Shown piece after piece: positions 60,859 through 64,000 of a stretch of DNA of 64,000 bases. The translations under genes were made by a program, and so were the position numbers. The stretch is from positions 1-64,000 of the forward strand of contig NZ_JAVFVT010000030.1 in assembly GCF_030929555.1 (NCBI RefSeq). Direction: 5' to 3'. Source of the stretch: Paenibacillus sp. LHD-117. Its GTDB lineage: Bacteria; Bacillota; Bacilli; Paenibacillales; Paenibacillaceae. The notes below the pieces were generated by a model that saw only the letters and a list, made by a program, of their open reading frames with translations, was not told the DNA's origin and did not search any database. Numbering within the stretch: position 1 is the first letter of the stretch; each line of letters opens with the position of its first letter.

Positions 60859-61503
60859 ATGAGAGGAATAAGGCTGCAATTCATTTCAGGAGGATCTAGT
60901 ATCTTAGGAGGAATTGCCTTTGCTTTTCTAGGTGCGGCGTGGGCAATCACGCACGGCAGCACGGCGATAAATCGGCAAGCCTATTGGCTGGGGCTTGGCA
61001 ATCTGCAATTTAGCCAATTGAACATTGTTTATAGCGTGTTATTCATCATCGGCTTGTCGGCGTTCTGGAAAATGACAGTGAAGGAGAACAAATGGGCGAT
61101 CACAGGCTACCGCATCGCTTTCGTATGTCTTTGCCTCGAACTCGTATCTCAAATCCTGCAGTACCATATCGTGAGTCCAATTCGTGATGTGGAAGCCACG
61201 GTTGTTACGATCGGCTTTTTGATTTTTTGGTTGTCGTGGCTTCTCTTTTCGTTGGGTATGGTCATTTTAGGATTATCTATGCGACTGCATAGCAAGTTCT
61301 ACAGGATTTCGTTCGTACTCATCGGAGTCTTCCAGCTAGCCGCATTTTGTACTGAATTTTTCTTGATTAGTCTGCTTTACGATAGTACCTCGGTATGGGG
61401 TGTCTCGGTATGGGATGTCATTTTGGGATCGGTGAAAGTGCCGTTTTCTCTCGTGTGGATGATTCTCGGAGCTAAGCTGCTTCTAGATCGAAAGGCTATT
61501 TGA
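60859..61503 (+). CDS. Membrane protein B of the transglutaminase-like cassette
   Basis: The product has 214 residues and about six hydrophobic segments. It has AITHGSTAINRQAYWLGLGN after the first helix and KWAITGYRIAFVCLCLELVS in the middle, matching membrane protein A in place and order. It starts 14 nt after the transglutaminase-like stop with GGGGAG upstream. It closes the three-gene unit before a terminator. Confidence 0.7.
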   Translation: MRGIRLQFISGGSSILGGIAFAFLGAAWAITHGSTAINRQAYWLGLGNLQFSQLNIVYSVLFIIGLSAFWKMTVKENKWAITGYRIAFVCLCLELVSQILQYHIVSPIRDVEATVVTIGFLIFWLSWLLFSLGMVILGLSMRLHSKFYRISFVLIGVFQLAAFCTEFFLISLLYDSTSVWGVSVWDVILGSVKVPFSLVWMILGAKLLLDRKAI

Positions 61504-61510
61504 AAAGAAA

Positions 61511-61540
61511 AGGGCGTCCAGCAGGACGCCTTTACTCATT
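61511..61540 (+). terminator. Terminator of the transglutaminase-like cassette
   Basis: GGCGTCC pairs with GGACGCC around AGCA, followed by TTTACTCATTT. Confidence 0.75.
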
Positions 61541-61642
61541 TGGCCATAGCAATGTTAAGCTGAACCGAATCCCGGAACTGTATCGATACAACTAGTTGGC
61601 ATAACGTATAATGAGTAGCAGTAACGGATTGGGGGAAGCGGC

Positions 61643-62986
61643 GTGAAAAAATATTTTTCGATTTTATCCGATATGGAAAATAAGATCAGGGAGGGGCAAT
61701 ACCTGCCCGGTCAAAAGCTGCCTTCCGTCCGCATTGCCGCGGACTCGTACGGATGCAGCATCAGCACGATTACGCGGGCATACGCGGAACTGGAAAAGCG
61801 CCACGCCATTTATTCGGTCCCGCAAAGCGGCTTTTACGTCGTCGTGAAGCCTGGAGATTGGCGTGACAACAGGGATGGCAAACGGATTGATTTTGCTACG
61901 GTATTGCCGGATTTAGACGTGTTTCCGTATTTGGATTTTCAACATTGTCTAAACAAAGCGATCGATATATACAAGTACGACTTGTTTACCTATGGCGATC
62001 CGAAAGGGCTGGATTCCCTGCGCCAAACGCTCGTTTCCCATTTGGCCGGCGACCAAGTGTTTGCCAAAGCGGAGCAGATCATCGTCACTTCGGGCGCACA
62101 GCAGGCGCTGGAAATTATGGCGAAAATGCCGTTTCCGAACGGAAAAGCCGCGGTGTTGGTCGAACAGCCAAGTTACGATCTTTATTTGCGGTTTTTGGAG
62201 GCGGAAGGTATAGCGGTGCACGGCATCGCTCGTACGGCGGCGGGTATTGATTTGCGGGAATTGGAGCAGAAGTTCAGAAGCGGCGAAATCAAATTTTTTT
62301 ACACGATGTCGAGATACCATAATCCGCTTGGCACCTCGTTTAGCGCGGAAGAGAGGAAGGCAATTGCCAAGTTGGCCGGCAAATACGACGTATATGTCGT
62401 GGAAGACGATTATATGGCCGATTTGGGCGCAGAGCGGCAGTTCGACCCGATTTACGCTTACGATCTGAGCTCGCATGTCATTTATTTAAAAAGCTTCTCA
62501 AAAATCATTTTCCCGGGTTTGAGGCTTGGCGCCATCGTATTGCCGGAACGGCTGCTCAAGACGTTCCACGTCTACAAAGGATACCCCGACACTTCGCTAT
62601 TGTCCCAGGCAGCACTCGAAGTGTACATCAAAAACGGCATGTACGAGCGGCACAAGCAAAAAATAGGCAGCCTGTACGCATCGCGAATGCGGGCCTTGCA
62701 TGAGTCGGTGGAACGGTACAACGAAGCCGGGTTGATCGAAGTGCCCGGCGTCAGTTCGGGCATCTTTACGCAATTTAAGCTGAAATCGACGGTAAATTTG
62801 GAGCGCCTGATAAAGCGGCTTGCGGAGAGGAACATCAGCGTCGTGTCCGGCAAAGGGTTTTATTTGTCGGATTATTTGGAGCGTGAGAAGTTTTTGCGGA
62901 TCAGCATTTCTCAGACGCAGCCGGAACAAATTGACGAGGGGGTTAAGGCGATCGTCGAGGAAGTGAGGAAGGGAAGCAAGCGATAA
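61643..62986 (+). CDS. MocR-family regulator (GntR plus aminotransferase domain)
   Basis: The product has 447 residues, GTG start after GGGGGAAG. The N-terminal GntR winged helix has GQYLPGQKLPSVRIAADSYG, then STITRAYAELEKRHAIY. The rest is a fold type I aminotransferase-like domain with ITSGAQQALEIMA-like VTSGAQQALEIMAKMP, EQPSYDLYL, YHNPLG, DDYMADL and the PLP lysine in YLKSFSKIIFPGLRLG. MocR proteins sense PLP or amino compounds and control nearby genes. The target is not evident. Confidence 0.9.
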   Translation: MKKYFSILSDMENKIREGQYLPGQKLPSVRIAADSYGCSISTITRAYAELEKRHAIYSVPQSGFYVVVKPGDWRDNRDGKRIDFATVLPDLDVFPYLDFQHCLNKAIDIYKYDLFTYGDPKGLDSLRQTLVSHLAGDQVFAKAEQIIVTSGAQQALEIMAKMPFPNGKAAVLVEQPSYDLYLRFLEAEGIAVHGIARTAAGIDLRELEQKFRSGEIKFFYTMSRYHNPLGTSFSAEERKAIAKLAGKYDVYVVEDDYMADLGAERQFDPIYAYDLSSHVIYLKSFSKIIFPGLRLGAIVLPERLLKTFHVYKGYPDTSLLSQAALEVYIKNGMYERHKQKIGSLYASRMRALHESVERYNEAGLIEVPGVSSGIFTQFKLKSTVNLERLIKRLAERNISVVSGKGFYLSDYLEREKFLRISISQTQPEQIDEGVKAIVEEVRKGSKR

Positions 62987-63076
62987 ATGGCGGCCTGCAA
63001 TTCAGTTATTGCTACAAATGGTCATCAATGCTAGCATAGGGTACGGTAAAGTCTTCTAAGCGGAGAGAGAAGCCTA

Positions 63077-64000
63077 ATGACGAATCGGCTTACGATATAT
63101 ATATGCATCGCCTTCCTCTGGGCGGCGCTCTCGCTGACCTGCTCGGCTGAGGTTGAGGCTAAGGCGGCCGAGGCTATAGCATCCGAGCGACCCACCACCC
63201 TTCCAAGTGCCGAGTCCGGACGGATCGACGTTTCGGAGTGGCGGTTCGAGCGGGACGGCCCCGTTGCGATGGAAGGGGAATGGGCGTTCTATTGGCGGGA
63301 ATTGCTTGAGCCGGACTCACTCGAAGCGGGGACCGTTCCTCCGGCTGCTTACGCGCATGTCCCGGACATCTGGAGCTCCTACAGTCTGGACGGACAGCCG
63401 CTCTCCAACCAGGGATACGCTACCTACAAGTTGACGATCCGCTTTGCCGAGTCCGATGCGGGCAAGAGCTTCTCCCTGTGGGTTCCGAACGCGGCGACCG
63501 CGTACCGGCTGTGGATCGACGGCAAGGAAGCGGGCGGCAACGGGATCGTCGGCGAGAGCAGAGCGGAGATGGTTCCGAAAAACTACAGCAAAGCTTATTT
63601 GTTCGTCCCTTCATCCAAGGAGACAGAGATCGTTATTCAAGTCTCCAATCTTGTTCAGCGCAAAGGCGGATTATGGGATGAGCTGAAGCTGGGTTATGCG
63701 GATCAGATCAATCGCTTGCAAGTGAGCGGCGCCATCCTGCAATCCGGCATGGCCGGCATTCTGCTCATTATGGGATTGTACCATCTGGCGTTGTTCTTCA
63801 TGCAGCGGGAGTACAAGGAGGCGCTCTTCTTCGGCGGGTTGTGCCTGATTATCGGGCTTCGTACGCTGACCGTGGGGCAGACGTTGCTCATACGGCTATT
63901 CCCGGACATTCCTTGGGAGATCGGCGTGAAGATCGAGTACTGGGGCTTCATATTGGGATTGGCCTTCTTTCTGTGCTATGTAAAAACGCTGTTTCCTCGG
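63077..64000 (+). CDS. 7TMR-DISM sensor protein, N-terminal part (runs off window)
   Basis: At least 308 residues, open at the window end. A signal peptide (about 1-30) is followed by a beta-sandwich extracellular domain of the 7TMR-DISMED2 type (EWRFERDGPVAMEGEWAFYW, VPDIWSSY, LWVPNAATAYRLWIDGK, VIQVSNLVQRKGGLWDEL), then the start of the seven-helix domain (GMAGILLIMGLYHLALFFMQ). Such proteins usually continue into histidine kinase, diguanylate cyclase or phosphatase domains; the C-terminal output is not visible. The start follows GGAGAGAGA. Confidence 0.85.
   Translation, partial: MTNRLTIYICIAFLWAALSLTCSAEVEAKAAEAIASERPTTLPSAESGRIDVSEWRFERDGPVAMEGEWAFYWRELLEPDSLEAGTVPPAAYAHVPDIWSSYSLDGQPLSNQGYATYKLTIRFAESDAGKSFSLWVPNAATAYRLWIDGKEAGGNGIVGESRAEMVPKNYSKAYLFVPSSKETEIVIQVSNLVQRKGGLWDELKLGYADQINRLQVSGAILQSGMAGILLIMGLYHLALFFMQREYKEALFFGGLCLIIGLRTLTVGQTLLIRLFPDIPWEIGVKIEYWGFILGLAFFLCYVKTLFPR

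Overview
The window looks like a chromosome segment of a Paenibacillus-type, low-to-mid GC, spore-forming Firmicute. The basis is strong Shine-Dalgarno sequences (AAGGAGG), frequent TTG and GTG starts, YesM/YesN-type two-component pairs next to sugar ABC importers, an S-layer-homology remnant, a CotH-family lipoprotein, copper-amine-oxidase-like stalk domains, a LytTR/DUF3021 pair and a MocR regulator. No rRNA, tRNA or CRISPR array was seen.

Layout. (1) 1-6.4 kb: a palindromic block, a small secreted KAEAKPEA-repeat peptide, a histidine kinase/response regulator pair, a decayed SLH-domain gene, an AT-rich DoxX-like gene, a GNAT/membrane protein pair and a divergent TetR gene. (2) 6.5-19.8 kb: a glycan-use locus with a YesM-type kinase, a YesN-type regulator, two large secreted glycoside hydrolases, two sugar permeases and a solute-binding lipoprotein. 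A structured-RNA candidate (copy 1) lies before the permeases. (3) 20.0-38.2 kb: a Fur-controlled siderophore locus with an FhuF-like reductase, a small LuxR-type protein and a staphyloferrin-B-like pathway in the order sbnA, sbnB, three IucA/IucC synthetases interleaved with sbnG and sbnH, an MFS exporter and a second sbnH-type decarboxylase. It continues with an iron-regulated lipoprotein, a binding protein fused to a stalk domain, and two FecCD permeases. Four Fur boxes are visible. No ATPase and no SbnI homologue were seen. (4) 38.2-44.5 kb: a broken kinase-like gene, an MFS-WYL-SDR operon, two small AT-rich genes and another MFS gene. (5) 44.6-49.4 kb: a LytS/LytT pair followed by the CstA transporter, the arrangement known for pyruvate sensing and uptake. 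(6) 49.4-54.2 kb: a quinone-oxidoreductase-like gene divergent from a TetR gene, a YVTN beta-propeller gene with a small partner, and a serine hydrolase. (7) 54.2-57.7 kb: mobile DNA, namely a stand-alone TnpB element just upstream of a frameshifted LytTR gene with its DUF3021 partner, then a degenerate IS1595-like element with an 8-bp target duplication, an internal LexA-like promoter and a passenger ORF. (8) 57.7-64 kb: a CotH lipoprotein, copy 2 of the structured RNA, a membrane/transglutaminase-like/membrane cassette, a MocR regulator and the start of a 7TMR-DISM sensor that runs off the window.

Most notable points: two RNA-like elements 43 kb apart with compensatory stem changes, each about 100 nt before an unrelated operon; a siderophore cluster with a duplicated decarboxylase; a non-lipoprotein binding protein carrying a stalk domain; and the three-gene transglutaminase-like cassette. 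Functions are inferred from motifs read by eye; no database search was possible.
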